Source: Methylobacterium isbiliense (lineage in GTDB: Bacteria; Pseudomonadota; Alphaproteobacteria; Rhizobiales; Beijerinckiaceae). From it: a stretch of 64,000 nt of DNA. Made by a program: the position numbers and the translations under genes. The stretch covers positions 20,285-84,284 of the forward strand of contig NZ_BPQQ01000043.1 in assembly GCF_022179325.1 (NCBI RefSeq). The letters run 5' to 3'. Positions 40,667 to 51,569 of this stretch are shown in pieces. Positions within the stretch are counted from its first letter, which is position 1, and each line of letters starts with the position of its first letter. The notes beneath the pieces were generated by a model. That model did not search any database. It saw only the letters and a list, made by a program, of their open reading frames with translations, and had not been told where the DNA came from.

Positions 40667-41137
40667 ATGCCTTCGATGACGGCTGCACCGACTCTCGCCG
40701 CGCCCCGCTGCGCGGCCTATGACGACGACTTCTATACCTGGACCGTGCAGCAGGCGGCATTGCTGCGCGCCGGCGACCTGTCCGCGCTCGACCGCGAGAA
40801 CCTCGCCGAGGAGATCGAGAGCTTGGGCCGCAGCGAGTTCAACCGGCTCGCGAGCTTCTACCGGCTCGTTCTGCTGCACATGCTGAAGTGGGAGCACCAG
40901 CCCAATCTTCGAAGCCGCAGCTGGGCCATATCGATCGCGGCGCACCGTCAGCACGCGATCGAGGTGATCGCCGACAATCCCGGGCTGAAGCCCCGGCTCG
41001 ACGAGGCGCTGGAGCGCGCCTACAGGCATGCGCGCCTCGAGGCCATCGCCGAAACGGGACTGCCCGCTTCGGCCTTCCCCGAAACACTTCCCTTCACCCG
41101 GGACGAGACGATGTCGCGGCCCTACAGCTTCGAGTAG
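40667..41137 (+). CDS. DUF29 family protein inserted between hisA and hisF
   Basis: A 156-residue protein of the DUF29 family, all helical. It shows the family signature [25 protein letters not shown] (in two overlapping parts), [14 protein letters not shown] and [18 protein letters not shown]. The function is unknown; DUF29 proteins occur in many copies in cyanobacteria and some Proteobacteria. Two in-frame starts are possible: ATG 40667, and ATG 40676, which has GAGG ten bases upstream. The ten-base gap to hisF suggests it is transcribed with the his genes. Confidence 0.85.
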   Translation: MPSMTAAPTLAAPRCAAYDDDFYTWTVQQAALLRAGDLSALDRENLAEEIESLGRSEFNRLASFYRLVLLHMLKWEHQPNLRSRSWAISIAAHRQHAIEVIADNPGLKPRLDEALERAYRHARLEAIAETGLPASAFPETLPFTRDETMSRPYSFE

Positions 41138-41147
41138 AGACCGGCCC

Positions 41148-41939
41148 GTGCTCAAGACCCGCGTCATTCCCTGCCTCGACGTCAAGGACGGCCGCGTCGT
41201 CAAGGGCGTCCAGTTCCTCGCGCTGCGCGATGCGGGCGATCCGGTCGAGGCGGCCAAGGCCTACGACGCGGCCGGCGCGGACGAACTCTGCTTCCTCGAC
41301 ATCACGGCGAGCCACGAGGCGCGCGGCATCCTGCTCGACGTGGTGAGCCGCACCGCGGAGGCCTGCTTCATGCCGCTCACGGTGGGAGGGGGCGTGCGCA
41401 CCGTCGAGGACATCCGCGCGCTGCTGCTCGCCGGGGCCGACAAGGTCTCGATCAACACCGCGGCGGTGAACAACCCGGATTTCGTGGCGCAGGCCGCGGA
41501 AAAGTTCGGCAGCCAGTGCGTCGTCGTGGCGATCGACGCCAAGCGCGTCTCGGGGGAGGGCGAGGCCCCGCGCTGGGAGATCTTCACCCATGGCGGGCGC
41601 CGGGCCACCGGCCTCGACGCGATCGCCTTCGCCCGCGCCATGACGGCGCGCGGGGCGGGGGAACTCCTCGTCACCTCGATGGACCGGGACGGGATGCGCT
41701 CGGGCTACGATCTCGGGCTGACGCGGGCCGTCGCCGACGCCGTCACCGTGCCGGTGATCGCCTCCGGGGGCGTCGGCGGGCTCGACGACCTCGTGGCGGG
41801 CGTGGCGCAGGGGCATGCGAGCGCGGTGCTCGCCGCCTCGATCTTCCATTTCGGCGAGGCGACGGTGGGGCAGGCCAAGGCGCACATGGCGGCGGCCGGC
41901 CTCGCGATGCGGCTGGATCCGCACTCACCCGGTGCTTGA
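41148..41939 (+). CDS. hisF: Imidazole glycerol phosphate synthase cyclase subunit HisF
   Basis: A 263-residue barrel enzyme that partners with HisH to form IGP and AICAR. It shows [53 protein letters not shown] and [12 protein letters not shown]. The start is GTG 41148. It is separated from hisA by the DUF29 gene, although the two are usually adjacent. Confidence 0.97.
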   Translation: MLKTRVIPCLDVKDGRVVKGVQFLALRDAGDPVEAAKAYDAAGADELCFLDITASHEARGILLDVVSRTAEACFMPLTVGGGVRTVEDIRALLLAGADKVSINTAAVNNPDFVAQAAEKFGSQCVVVAIDAKRVSGEGEAPRWEIFTHGGRRATGLDAIAFARAMTARGAGELLVTSMDRDGMRSGYDLGLTRAVADAVTVPVIASGGVGGLDDLVAGVAQGHASAVLAASIFHFGEATVGQAKAHMAAAGLAMRLDPHSPGA

Positions 41940-42009
41940 CCCGGGCCGGCCGCGCCCCCAAGGCTCGGTGCGCCAGCCCCGGCACCCCTCCTCGGCCCGC
42001 CCGGATGCC

Positions 42010-42348
42010 ATGACCCGCTTCAGCCTCGCCGACCTCGACCGGATCGTGCGTCTCCGCGCCGCCGCCCCGCCGGAGGAATCCTATACCGCGAAGCTGATCG
42101 CCGCCGGTCCTGGCAAGCCGGCCAAGAAGCTCGGCGAGGAGGCGGTGGAGGCCGCCATCGCCGCCGTGCAGGGCGACCGCGCCGGTCTCGTGTCGGAAGC
42201 CGCCGATGTGCTCTATCATCTGCTGGTGGTGCTGGCCGGGAGCGGCGTGGCGCTGGAGGACGTGATGGCGGAGCTGGAGCGGCGCACGGCTCAGGGCGGG
42301 CTCGCCGAGAAGGCCGCGCGCGGTCGCGCCGGGCGGAGAGACCCGTGA
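42010..42348 (+). CDS. hisE: Phosphoribosyl-ATP diphosphatase HisE
   Basis: A 112-residue all-alpha NTP pyrophosphatase for the second step of histidine synthesis. It shows [29 protein letters not shown] in overlapping parts and [18 protein letters not shown], the metal-binding helices. The stop overlaps the GTG start of coaA by GTGA, which couples pantothenate kinase translation to the his cluster. Confidence 0.96.
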   Translation: MTRFSLADLDRIVRLRAAAPPEESYTAKLIAAGPGKPAKKLGEEAVEAAIAAVQGDRAGLVSEAADVLYHLLVVLAGSGVALEDVMAELERRTAQGGLAEKAARGRAGRRDP

Positions 42349-43352
42349 ACGAGCGCCCGGCGCTGCCGACCCGGCCGCAGGCGGAACTCGCCGCGAGCCT
42401 CGACGAGGCGACCGACCACCTGTCGCCCTACCGCGTCTTCGCCCGCGAGGAATGGGCGCATCTGCGCGCCGACACGCCGCTCACCCTGACCGCCGACGAG
42501 GTTCTGCGCCTCCAATCCCTCAACGACCCGATCTCGCTCGAAGAGGTCGTGGCCATCTACCTGCCGCTGTCGCGCTTGCTCTCGCTCTACGTCGCGGCAA
42601 CGCAGGGGCTGTTCAAGGCGACGCAGCGCTTCCTGCTGGCCGAGCGGGAGGGCAAGGTGCCCTACATCATCGGCGTGGCGGGCTCGGTGGCGGTGGGCAA
42701 GTCCACCACCGCCCGCGTGCTGAAGGCGCTGCTCGCGCGCTGGCCCAACACCCCGAAGGTGGACCTCGTCACCACCGACGGGTTCCTGCTGCCGAATGCC
42801 GAACTCGCGCGCCTCGGCCTGATGGAGCGCAAGGGCTTCCCGGAGAGCTACGACACGCCGACGCTGCTGCGCTTCCTCGCCGACATCAAGGCCGGCAAGC
42901 GCCACGTGGCGGCGCCGCTCTACTCCCACCTCGTCTATGACGTGGTGCCGGGCGAGACCACGGTGGTGGACCGCCCCGACATCCTGATCGTCGAGGGACT
43001 GAACGTGCTGCAGCCCGCGCGCCTGCCGCGCGACGGCACGGCGATCCCGTTCGTCTCCGACTATTTCGACTTCTCGGTCTATCTCGACGCCCACGAGGAC
43101 GACCTGCACCGCTGGTACGTCAACCGCTTCCTGCGCCTGCGCCACACCGCCTTCCGCGACCCGCTCTCCTACTTCCGCAAATACGCCGAGGTGAACGAGG
43201 ACGAGGCCATCGCCATCGCGGACGGGCTGTGGTCGCGCATCAACCTCCTGAACCTGCGCGAGAACATCGTGCCGACGCGCCAGCGCGCGAGCCTGATCCT
43301 GGCCAAGGGCGCGAGCCACCGCATCGAGAGCGTGGCCCTGCGGCGGCTGTAG
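42345..43352 (+). CDS. coaA: Type I pantothenate kinase CoaA
   Basis: A 335-residue P-loop kinase for the first step of coenzyme A synthesis. It shows [18 protein letters not shown], the P loop [57 protein letters not shown] and [13 protein letters not shown]. The start is GTG 42345, overlapping the end of hisE; the hisE-coaA arrangement is common in Rhizobiales. The 100 bases after its stop hold no recognised signal. Confidence 0.97.
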   Translation: MNERPALPTRPQAELAASLDEATDHLSPYRVFAREEWAHLRADTPLTLTADEVLRLQSLNDPISLEEVVAIYLPLSRLLSLYVAATQGLFKATQRFLLAEREGKVPYIIGVAGSVAVGKSTTARVLKALLARWPNTPKVDLVTTDGFLLPNAELARLGLMERKGFPESYDTPTLLRFLADIKAGKRHVAAPLYSHLVYDVVPGETTVVDRPDILIVEGLNVLQPARLPRDGTAIPFVSDYFDFSVYLDAHEDDLHRWYVNRFLRLRHTAFRDPLSYFRKYAEVNEDEAIAIADGLWSRINLLNLRENIVPTRQRASLILAKGASHRIESVALRRL

Positions 43353-43452
43353 CGGCGCGGGCGGCGCCCGGGAGCGGGATCCGCCCAGGCTGGACCGGAT
43401 CCTGCGCCGGACCTTCGATGGGCCGCGTCGTCGAGCCCTGCTCCGTGCCGGG

Positions 43453-45549
43453 TCAGGCCGCTCGCACCGGCGGTTCGTCTCCCCGCGTGGCCTCACCGCC
43501 ATCCGGTGCGGCGCCCGCCTGCGCCAGCAGGGCCGCGATGTGGCCGCCCGGCATGGGCTTGGCGAGCAGGAAACCCTGCACCTCGCTGCATTGATCGATC
43601 GTCAGCGCCGCGAGCTGGCCGATGGTCTCGACGCCCTCCGCCGTCACCGAGAGGCCGAGCGCCCGTCCCAGGCTGAGGATCGCCTGCACGACGGCCCTCC
43701 CGCTCTGGCGGTGTTCGATGTCGGCGACGAACTGCCGGTCGATCTTGATGACGTCGAAGGGGAAATTGTGCAGGTAGATCAAGCTGGAATAGCCGGTGCC
43801 GAAATCGTCCATGGCGAGCCGGACGCCCAGTCCCTTGAGCCCGTCGAGCAGGCGCCGCGCCCGCTCGGCATCCTCCAGGAGCACGCCCTCGGTGATCTCG
43901 ATTTCGAGCCGCTCCGGGGCGAGCCCGGCCGCCGCGAGGGCCTCGGCGACGACGCCGAGCAGCCCGTCGTCGCGGAACTGGATCGGCGAGACGTTCACCG
44001 ACACCCCGATCCCGGGCCAAGCCGCCGCAGCCGCGCAGGCGGTGCGCAGAACCCAGCCGCCGAGCGCCCCGATCAGGCCGCAGCGTTCGGCCACGGGGAT
44101 GAACTCGGCGGGGCTGATCCGTCCACGCTGGGGATGCGACCAGCGCACGAGCGCCTCCACGCTCCGGATCGTCCGCTCGCGCGTGTCGAACCGCGGCTGG
44201 TACTCCACGAAGAACTCGCCGGCCGCCAGCCCGCGCCGAATGTCGTCCGCGAGCGCCCGCTGCGCCATGAGCTGGTCGCTGATCTCGGGTGAGAAGAAGC
44301 CGTAGGAGCCCCGCCGGTGCTGCTTGACGCGCAGGAGCGCGGTGTCGGCGCTGCGCAGAAGATCGTCCGGGGTCGTGCCGTCGAGGGGAGACACCGCCAC
44401 GCCGATCGAGACTCCGATCCGGATCTCGCCGGCCTCGCACAGCACCGGCTGCGCCACGAGCGCCAGGATGTGCTGACAGAAGTCCGCGATCTCGTGGTCG
44501 GTCAAGTCGGGAGCGGCCACCACGAACTCGTCGCCGCCGACCCGCGCCACGAACTGGTCGGGGCGCAGCATCCGCCGCAGCCGGTCGGCGATCTCGCCGA
44601 GCACGCGGTCTCCGACGAGGTAGCCGTAGGTGTCGTTGATCGGCTTGAAGCGGTCGAGATCGAGGGAGAGCACGGCGAGGCGCGCCGTGGACGAGGCGAG
44701 CATCGCGGCCAGGAAACCCGCGAGCCGGACCCGGTTCGGGAGCGCCGTGGCCGCATCGTGCCGGGGCTGGCGCTTGGCGTCCTCGAAGGCTGCCGCCATG
44801 GCGGCGTCCGCCGTCACGTCGGTGGCGCACGCGATCAGCTTGACGGGCGGGCCGGCGGGATCGCGCACCGGCGTGTAGGTGGCCTGAAGCCGGATCTCGC
44901 GTCCGTCCTTGGCCAGAAGCCTGACCTCGCCCGCCGGGGGCTCCCCCTGCGCCAGGCGCGCCCAGAACGCCTGATCGGCGGCGCTCCCGGACCCGGAGGG
45001 GTCGAGGAGCATCCGGTGATGACGGCCCACGACCTCGCCGCGCGCGCAGCCCGTCAGGCTCAGGAACAGCGGATCGACGTCGAGGATCGTGCCGGCGAGG
45101 GAGAAGTGGATCACCGCCTGCGAGGCGTTGATCGCCGCGATCGGCACGTGGTCGGCCGTCTCCTCGTGCTGCGCGCCGGTGATGTCGGCCGCCAGCAGCA
45201 CGATCTCCTCGACGACCCCGTCCGGCCCGGCCAGAGGCGTGTAGCTCGCGCGCAGCCAGATCGCGGTGGCATCGGCCCGCATGCGCCGACAGGACATCGT
45301 GCAGCCGGCGCCCCCCGACACGGCCGCCCAGAGCCGGTCGACCTCGCCGCCGGCCCGGTCGTCGGGATGGCACAGATCGGCGTGCGATCGGCCGACGATC
45401 TCGGCCGGCCCATACCCGAACGAGCGCAGAAAGCGGTTGTTGGCCCGCAGGATGCGGCCGTCGGGCGCGAACACCGCGCTCGCGAGCGTGGCGTTGAGTG
45501 CCCTCGTTTCGGCCGGGAGATGTCCCGCGCCGTCAGCGTCATGATCCAT
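43453..45549 (-). CDS. PAS-PAS-GGDEF-EAL cyclic-di-GMP protein
   Basis: A 698-residue soluble protein with two N-terminal PAS domains (about 15-125 and 135-250), a diguanylate cyclase domain with an intact GGDEF motif at 338-342, and a phosphodiesterase domain with intact EAL at 465-467, DDFGTGYSSL and the downstream Glu region (VTAEGVETIGQL). Both activities are possible. The allosteric I site is changed: the position of RxxD reads RPDQ, so product inhibition may be weak. The ATG at 45549 with a GGGGGG run upstream is chosen; GTG 45594 would add 15 residues. No membrane helix is seen. Confidence 0.93.
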   Translation of the reverse strand: MDHDADGAGHLPAETRALNATLASAVFAPDGRILRANNRFLRSFGYGPAEIVGRSHADLCHPDDRAGGEVDRLWAAVSGGAGCTMSCRRMRADATAIWLRASYTPLAGPDGVVEEIVLLAADITGAQHEETADHVPIAAINASQAVIHFSLAGTILDVDPLFLSLTGCARGEVVGRHHRMLLDPSGSGSAADQAFWARLAQGEPPAGEVRLLAKDGREIRLQATYTPVRDPAGPPVKLIACATDVTADAAMAAAFEDAKRQPRHDAATALPNRVRLAGFLAAMLASSTARLAVLSLDLDRFKPINDTYGYLVGDRVLGEIADRLRRMLRPDQFVARVGGDEFVVAAPDLTDHEIADFCQHILALVAQPVLCEAGEIRIGVSIGVAVSPLDGTTPDDLLRSADTALLRVKQHRRGSYGFFSPEISDQLMAQRALADDIRRGLAAGEFFVEYQPRFDTRERTIRSVEALVRWSHPQRGRISPAEFIPVAERCGLIGALGGWVLRTACAAAAAWPGIGVSVNVSPIQFRDDGLLGVVAEALAAAGLAPERLEIEITEGVLLEDAERARRLLDGLKGLGVRLAMDDFGTGYSSLIYLHNFPFDVIKIDRQFVADIEHRQSGRAVVQAILSLGRALGLSVTAEGVETIGQLAALTIDQCSEVQGFLLAKPMPGGHIAALLAQAGAAPDGGEATRGDEPPVRAA

Positions 45550-45880
45550 GCGTGCCCCCCCGGCAACGCCTTCGTCGTCCGCGCTCCCCGCCACCGGAAG
45601 GTTCAGCCCGGATCGGGACGATCACTTTCCTTACGGTAATTTGCGACATTTAACGCATGGTTCCCGCTCCCGCCCGCGTGCCTGATCCTCCCGTACGCGT
45701 CTTCTGAGTTGTATCTGGCACAAATGCGCTCATTTGGCGCTGCGAGCATCAACTTGATCGAGCCATGCCGGAGACGATAGTGTCGGTTGCGTCGCAGAGC
45801 CCGATCAATCCCGGCGCGACGCGATCTTACTCTGCGACCGGTCTCGTTCCGATGGATGCCGGGCGTCCCACCTCGATGCG
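45550..45880. other. Relatively AT-rich gap upstream of the GGDEF-EAL gene
   Basis: These 331 bases separate the GGDEF-EAL start from the end of thpR. They contain a small palindrome, CAAATG at 45721-45726 with CATTTG at 45731-45736, which could be an operator. An open frame over 45603-45884 on the minus strand lacks a ribosome binding site and protein-like composition, and is not called. Confidence 0.45.
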
Positions 45881-46420
45881 TCACGCCAGCGGATAGGCCG
45901 CCTCGACCACGTAGGGACCGCCGCCGACCGAGGCCCGCGCGGAGTAGAGCGCCACCCGCTCCGCCCTGACGCTCAGGGCCGCGAACGGCCCCTGCACGGC
46001 AAGGTACTGCGCCACGAGGTCGGGCGTCGCCTCGCGGCGCAGCCGCGCCAGGGTCACGTGGGGCGTGAAGCGCCGCGTGTCCGGGGCCAGGCCGACGCGG
46101 CGCAGCAGACGCTCCTGCTCGGCCTGGAGATCGTCGAGGTCGGGGCTCGGCACCACGCGGGCGTAGAGCGCGTGCGGCCGCTCGCCGCCGAAGCTCGCGA
46201 GCGCGTCGAGGGTCAGCGCGAGGGGCGGACGCGGGCGGGCCTCGGCGAGGGCCTGCGTGATCTCCTCGGCCACGCCGCCATCCACGTCGCCGATGAAGCG
46301 CAGGGTGATGTGGTAATCCGAGGGCTCGACCCAGCGCGCGCCGGGCAGGCCGCCGCGGCGGCCGGCGAGCGCCGTCGCGACGTCCGGCGGGATCTCGAGA
46401 CCGGTGAAGAGGCGCGGCAT
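45881..46420 (-). CDS. thpR: RNA 2',3'-cyclic phosphodiesterase ThpR (LigT-like)
   Basis: A 179-residue 2H phosphoesterase. The two catalytic H-x-T motifs are HITLRF near residue 37 and HVTLARL near 120. The N-terminus RLFTGLEIPP is typical. It opens 2',3'-cyclic phosphates on RNA ends; the physiological substrate is not settled. It lies 33 bases downstream of tesA on the same strand. Confidence 0.93.
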   Translation of the reverse strand: MPRLFTGLEIPPDVATALAGRRGGLPGARWVEPSDYHITLRFIGDVDGGVAEEITQALAEARPRPPLALTLDALASFGGERPHALYARVVPSPDLDDLQAEQERLLRRVGLAPDTRRFTPHVTLARLRREATPDLVAQYLAVQGPFAALSVRAERVALYSARASVGGGPYVVEAAYPLA

Positions 46421-46453
46421 GGCGGGCTCACATGCTGGGCTTACCTGGCGGGC

Positions 46454-47152
46454 TCACGGGGCCTTGCGCAGACGCGCCAAAAAGGTCTCGACGGCGGGCA
46501 GGATGCCCGCGACGATCCGCTCGACGCCCTTGGCGTTCGGGTGCAGGCCGTCCGGCAGCGCGAGGCTGCGGTCGGTGGCCACCCCGTCCAGGAAGAAGGG
46601 ATAGAGGACGAGGCCGTGACGCTCGGCGAGCCGCGGGTAGATCGCCTCGAAGCGCGCCACGTAGTCGGGGCCGAGATTGCGCGCGGCCTTCATGCCGGTG
46701 AGCATCACCGCGATGCCGCGGTCCTTCAGGCGGGTGATGATGCCATCCAGCGCCGCCTCGGTGACGGCCGGATCGGTGCCGCGCAGCATGTCGTTGGCAC
46801 CGAGTTCGAGGATGACCCCGTCGGTCCCCTCCGGCACCGACCAGTCCACCCGGTCGCGCCCGCCGGTCGCGGTGTCGCCCGACACGCCCGCATTGGTGAT
46901 CGCCACATCGAAGCCCTTCTCCTTCAGGGCGCGCTCCAGAACGCCCGGGAAGGCCGCCCCGGCCGGCACGCCGTAGCCCGCCGTCAGGCTGTCGCCCAGC
47001 GCCACGAGGCGCAGCGTCCGCTCGGCGGCGCGGGAGGAGTCACAGAACAGCATCATCACGCAGGCACACAGACCCAGGATCGTCGCGAGGCGGCCACGGT
47101 GACGGGCTAGATCCGCGCCGCCATCCTGGCGGAGCGGGAGCCGGCCGACCAT
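46454..47152 (-). CDS. tesA: SGNH-family arylesterase / lysophospholipase TesA
   Basis: A 232-residue periplasmic hydrolase. A signal peptide (LATILGLCACVMMLFCDSSRA) precedes the catalytic blocks GDSLTAGYG (Ser), GANDMLRG (Asn) and DGLHPNAKG (Asp/His). ATG 47152 gives a normal signal peptide with a basic n-region; the frame is open further upstream. It diverges from the ABC transporter genes, the same layout as tesA-ybbAP in E. coli, which supports the call. Confidence 0.92.
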   Translation of the reverse strand: MVGRLPLRQDGGADLARHRGRLATILGLCACVMMLFCDSSRAAERTLRLVALGDSLTAGYGVPAGAAFPGVLERALKEKGFDVAITNAGVSGDTATGGRDRVDWSVPEGTDGVILELGANDMLRGTDPAVTEAALDGIITRLKDRGIAVMLTGMKAARNLGPDYVARFEAIYPRLAERHGLVLYPFFLDGVATDRSLALPDGLHPNAKGVERIVAGILPAVETFLARLRKAP

Positions 47153-47247
47153 ATCGGGCGGGCGGGTGGTCCCGCGATCGTGCTTGCGTCTCACCTCGTC
47201 CACCTCCGGCGCGTCGTCCCGACGCCCCACAGATCGGCCTCATCCCC

Positions 47248-47943
<696 letters not shown>

Positions 47944-47953
47944 GGGACGGATC

Positions 47954-50542
47954 ATGCACGGCAGCCTGCCCCCCTTGAGCGCTCCCGGCCGGCGGCCCGC
48001 CCGGGCCATCCGCCTGCCGCTCACCCTGCGCTTGGCGCTGCGCGAGCTGCGCGGGGGCCTGCGCGGCTTTGCGGTCTTCCTGGCCTGCATCGCCATCGGG
48101 GTCACGGCGATCGCGGGCGTCTCCTCGATCTCGCGCTCGCTCACCGAGGGGCTCGCCCGCGAGGGCCGGCGCATCCTGGGCGGCGACCTCGCCTTCAGCC
48201 TGATCCACCGGGAGGCGGCACCGGCCGAGCGGAATTTCCTCGCCGCGCAGGGGCGGGTCTCGGTCGTGGCCTTCACCCGCGCGATGGCGGTGGCGGGCGA
48301 CAGGGGTGCGGCCCTGGTCGAGCTGAAGGCGGTGGGGCCGGATTACCCGGTGCTGGGCGAGCTCTCCACCGAGCCCGCCCTGCCGATGGCGGATCTCCTG
48401 GCCGAGCGCGACGGCGCCTTCGGGGCCGCCGCCGATCCGGCCCTGTTCGCCCGGCTCGACCTCAAGCTCGGCGACCGGATCACGGTCGGCTCCGCGACGA
48501 TCGTGCTGCGCGCCGTGCTCACGAGCGAGCCCGACAAGATCGCCAACGGCATCGGCTTCGGCCCGCGCCTCCTCACCTCCGAGGGGGCGCTGCGGGCCTC
48601 CGGCCTGATCCAGCCCGGCAGCCTCAACCGCTGGATCTACCGGGTGCAGCTCGCCGATCCTTCCGATGCGCGCATCGAGCAGGTGATGGCCGAGGCGCGC
48701 CGCACGCTGCCCGATGCCGGGTGGGAGGTGCGCTCGCGCCTCAACGCCGATCCGCGCTTCTCGCGCAGCGTCGAGCGCTTCACGCAGTTCCTCACCCTGG
48801 TCGGGCTCACCGCCCTGATGGTCGGGGGTGTCGGCGTGGCGAATGCCGTGCGGGCCTTCGTCGAGCGCAAGCGGCCCTCGATCGCGACCCTCAAGAGCCT
48901 CGGCGCGCCGGGAGGGCAGGTGGTCGGGCTCTACCTGACCCAGGTGATGCTGATCGCCGGCCTCGGCATCGCGCTCGGGCTCCTCGCCGGGGCGGCCCTG
49001 CCGTTCGGGATCGAGGCGGCCTTCAGGGCGGTGCTGCCGGTGCCGCTCAGCCCCCGCCTCGCGCCGGGCGACCTCGCGATCGCCGCGCTCTACGGCCTTC
49101 TCACGGCGCTCGCCTTCGCGATCGGGCCGCTCGGGCGCGCCCACGACGTCGCGGTCTCGGGGCTGTTCCGCGACGCGGTCGATCCGGTCCGGCGCTGGCC
49201 CCGGCCGCGCTACCTCGCGGTGCTCGGCCTCGCCCTCGCGGGTCTCGTCGGCCTCGCCCTCCTCACCGCCTTCGACCGGAAGGTGGCGCTGATCTTCGTG
49301 CTCGCGGCGGGCCTCGCCTTCGCGCTCCTGCGCGGGGTGGGCCTCGGCCTGATGGCGCTCGCCCGGCGGCTGCCGCGGCCGGCCCGGACGGCGCCCCGCC
49401 TCGCGCTCGCGAACCTCCACCGGCCGGGCGCGCTGACGCCCTCGATCGTGCTCTCGCTCGGGCTGGGCATCACGCTCCTCGTCACGCTGAGCCTGATCGA
49501 CGCCAGCCTGACGCGCACGCTCACCCGCTCGTTGCCGGCCCGCGCGCCGAGCCTGTTCTTCCTCGACATCCCGAGCCGCGACGCGGCGGCCTTCGACCAG
49601 TTCCTCGGCGCGGCCGCGCCGCGGGCCAAGATCGAGCGGGTGCCGATGATGCGCGGGCGGCTCACCGCCCTGAACGGCGTCCCGGCGAGCGAGATCAAGG
49701 CGCCCGAGGAGGCCGCCTGGGTGCTCGACGGCGACCGCGGCATCACCTACGCGGAGGACCTGCCGGACGGCTCGCGGATCACCCAGGGCAAGTGGTGGAC
49801 GCCCGAGGAGGCCGCGACCCCGCTCGTCTCCTTCGACGACCAGCTCGCCGGGCTGCTCGGCCTCAAGGTCGGCGACACGGTCGGCGTCAACGTGCTCGGG
49901 CGCTCGCTCACGGTGAAGATCGCCAACCTGCGCCACGTGGAGTGGCGCTCGCTCGGCATCAACTTCGTGATGGTGTTTTCCCCCGGCACCTTCCGGGGGG
50001 CGCCGCACGCCGACCTCGCGACGCTCACCCTGCCGGAAGGCCCCGATCCCGCCCTCGAAGCGCGGATCCTGCGCGAGGCCGCCCGGGCCTTTCCCTCCGT
50101 CACCAGCGTGCGGGTGAAGGATGCGCTCGATGCGGTGAACGACATCGTCGGCAAGCTCGTCTTCGCGATCCGGGGCGCGAGCGGGGTGGCGCTGGTGACC
50201 AGCCTGTTCGTGCTCGCGGGCGCGCTTGCGGCCGGCCACCGCGCCCGGCTCTACGACGCCGTGGTGCTCAAGACCTTGGGCGCCACCCGCGCCCGGCTGC
50301 TCGGGGCCTACACGCTCGAATACGGCGTGCTCGGGCTCGCGACCGCGCTGTTCGGCCTGGGCGCCGGCACGCTCGCCGCCTGGGTCATCGTCACCAAGGT
50401 GATGCGGGTCGATTTCGTGCTCGACCTCTCGGGGGCGCTCCTCGCCGCGGCCCTGGCCGTGCTGGTCGCGGTGGGACTGGGGCTCGCCGGCACCTGGCGG
50501 ATTCTCGGTCAGAAGCCGGCGCCCTACCTACGAAATCTGTGA
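47954..50542 (+). CDS. FtsX-like ABC transporter permease, YbbP type
   Basis: An 862-residue permease. One N-terminal helix (GLRGFAVFLACIAIGVTAIAG), a large periplasmic region and three helices form a first FtsX domain (about 265-400). A central pair of helices, a second periplasmic region and a second FtsX domain (about 740-855) follow. The MacB-like periplasmic core and two-domain plan match YbbP. It follows the ATPase gene by ten bases and forms its transporter. Such systems often act on lipids or lipoproteins rather than pumping small solutes. Confidence 0.92.
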   Translation: MHGSLPPLSAPGRRPARAIRLPLTLRLALRELRGGLRGFAVFLACIAIGVTAIAGVSSISRSLTEGLAREGRRILGGDLAFSLIHREAAPAERNFLAAQGRVSVVAFTRAMAVAGDRGAALVELKAVGPDYPVLGELSTEPALPMADLLAERDGAFGAAADPALFARLDLKLGDRITVGSATIVLRAVLTSEPDKIANGIGFGPRLLTSEGALRASGLIQPGSLNRWIYRVQLADPSDARIEQVMAEARRTLPDAGWEVRSRLNADPRFSRSVERFTQFLTLVGLTALMVGGVGVANAVRAFVERKRPSIATLKSLGAPGGQVVGLYLTQVMLIAGLGIALGLLAGAALPFGIEAAFRAVLPVPLSPRLAPGDLAIAALYGLLTALAFAIGPLGRAHDVAVSGLFRDAVDPVRRWPRPRYLAVLGLALAGLVGLALLTAFDRKVALIFVLAAGLAFALLRGVGLGLMALARRLPRPARTAPRLALANLHRPGALTPSIVLSLGLGITLLVTLSLIDASLTRTLTRSLPARAPSLFFLDIPSRDAAAFDQFLGAAAPRAKIERVPMMRGRLTALNGVPASEIKAPEEAAWVLDGDRGITYAEDLPDGSRITQGKWWTPEEAATPLVSFDDQLAGLLGLKVGDTVGVNVLGRSLTVKIANLRHVEWRSLGINFVMVFSPGTFRGAPHADLATLTLPEGPDPALEARILREAARAFPSVTSVRVKDALDAVNDIVGKLVFAIRGASGVALVTSLFVLAGALAAGHRARLYDAVVLKTLGATRARLLGAYTLEYGVLGLATALFGLGAGTLAAWVIVTKVMRVDFVLDLSGALLAAALAVLVAVGLGLAGTWRILGQKPAPYLRNL

Positions 50543-50744
50543 GGGATTTAATCCCGCCTTCAGCCTGCGGCGGATGGACCTTGCTGGACGTCGACGTTCC
50601 GGCCGGGCTTTGCCGCGGCCGGGCCTTGTGCCGGAGCGCCCAGGCTCTCATATTCCCGGCATGACGCTGCCGTTGCGGCGTCCGAGGGTCGCGTGAGCCT
50701 CGCACAGGAACCCCCACGCTAGAGAGCTTCCGAAGGAATCTCCC

Positions 50745-51569
50745 ATGGCATTCGAAAACAGCCCGTTCCGGCAGGGCGGCGCGAGCGGATACGGAGCCCC
50801 CACGGGCTACGCCCGCGGCCAAGTCGAGGTCGACCAGGGCCTGCGCGCCTTCATGCTCGGCGTCTACAACAACATGGTGCTCGGCCTCGCCGTCTCGGCG
50901 CTGGTCGCGCTCGGCGTCAACAAGCTCGCCACGACCACCGTCGCGGCCGAGGCCGCGCGCAACTCCGCCGGCCAGGTCATCCGCCTCGGCGGGTCGTACC
51001 TGACGCAGTTCGGCGCCACGCTCTACACCACGCCCCTGATGTGGGTGGTGGCGCTCGCGCCGCTCGCCTTCATCTTCGTGTTCTCCTTCCGCATGGACCG
51101 GATGTCGTCCGCGAGCGCGCGCACGACCTTCCTGGCCTTCGCGGCGGTGATGGGCGCCTCGCTCTCCACGCTGCTCCTGCGCTACACCGGCGCGAGCGTG
51201 GTGCAGGTGTTCTTCATCACCGCGGCGGCGTTCGGTGGCCTCAGCCTCTACGGCTACACCACCTCGCGCAGCCTGTCGGGGATGGGCTCCTTCCTAGTGA
51301 TGGGCCTGATCGGTCTCGTCATCGCGAGCCTCGTGAACATCTTCCTGGCGTCGAGCGCGCTGCAATTCGCCATCTCGGTGATCGGCGTGCTGATCTTCGC
51401 GGGCCTGACCGCCTACGACACGCAGAAGCTGAAGGAGATGTACCTGTACGGCAACCTCGACCAGGAGGCGGCCGCCAAGGTGTCCGTGTTCGGCGCGCTG
51501 ACGCTGTACCTGGACTTCATCAACATGTTCCAGTTCCTGCTGTCGCTGGTGGGCCAGCGCAACGAGTGA
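50745..51569 (+). CDS. Bax inhibitor-1/YccA family membrane protein
   Basis: A 274-residue protein with seven transmembrane segments after a polar N-terminus with a Gly/Tyr-rich stretch. Typical family segments are LRAFMLGVYNNMVLGLAVSAL, TRSLSGMGSFLVMGL-like helix 5, and FAGLTAYDTQKLKEMY with the acidic pH-sensor region, ending LYLDFINMFQFLLSLVGQRNE. Bacterial members are linked to ion leak and protease control (YccA/YbhL). A ribosome binding site AAGGA precedes ATG 50745, and an intrinsic terminator follows. The 200-base gap upstream holds its promoter; nothing specific was recognised in it. Confidence 0.92.
   Translation: MAFENSPFRQGGASGYGAPTGYARGQVEVDQGLRAFMLGVYNNMVLGLAVSALVALGVNKLATTTVAAEAARNSAGQVIRLGGSYLTQFGATLYTTPLMWVVALAPLAFIFVFSFRMDRMSSASARTTFLAFAAVMGASLSTLLLRYTGASVVQVFFITAAAFGGLSLYGYTTSRSLSGMGSFLVMGLIGLVIASLVNIFLASSALQFAISVIGVLIFAGLTAYDTQKLKEMYLYGNLDQEAAAKVSVFGALTLYLDFINMFQFLLSLVGQRNE

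Noticed and set aside
45603-45884. A 93-codon open frame upstream of the GGDEF-EAL gene
   Set aside because: It has no ribosome binding site, Arg-rich composition and no domain; it lies in a promoter region.
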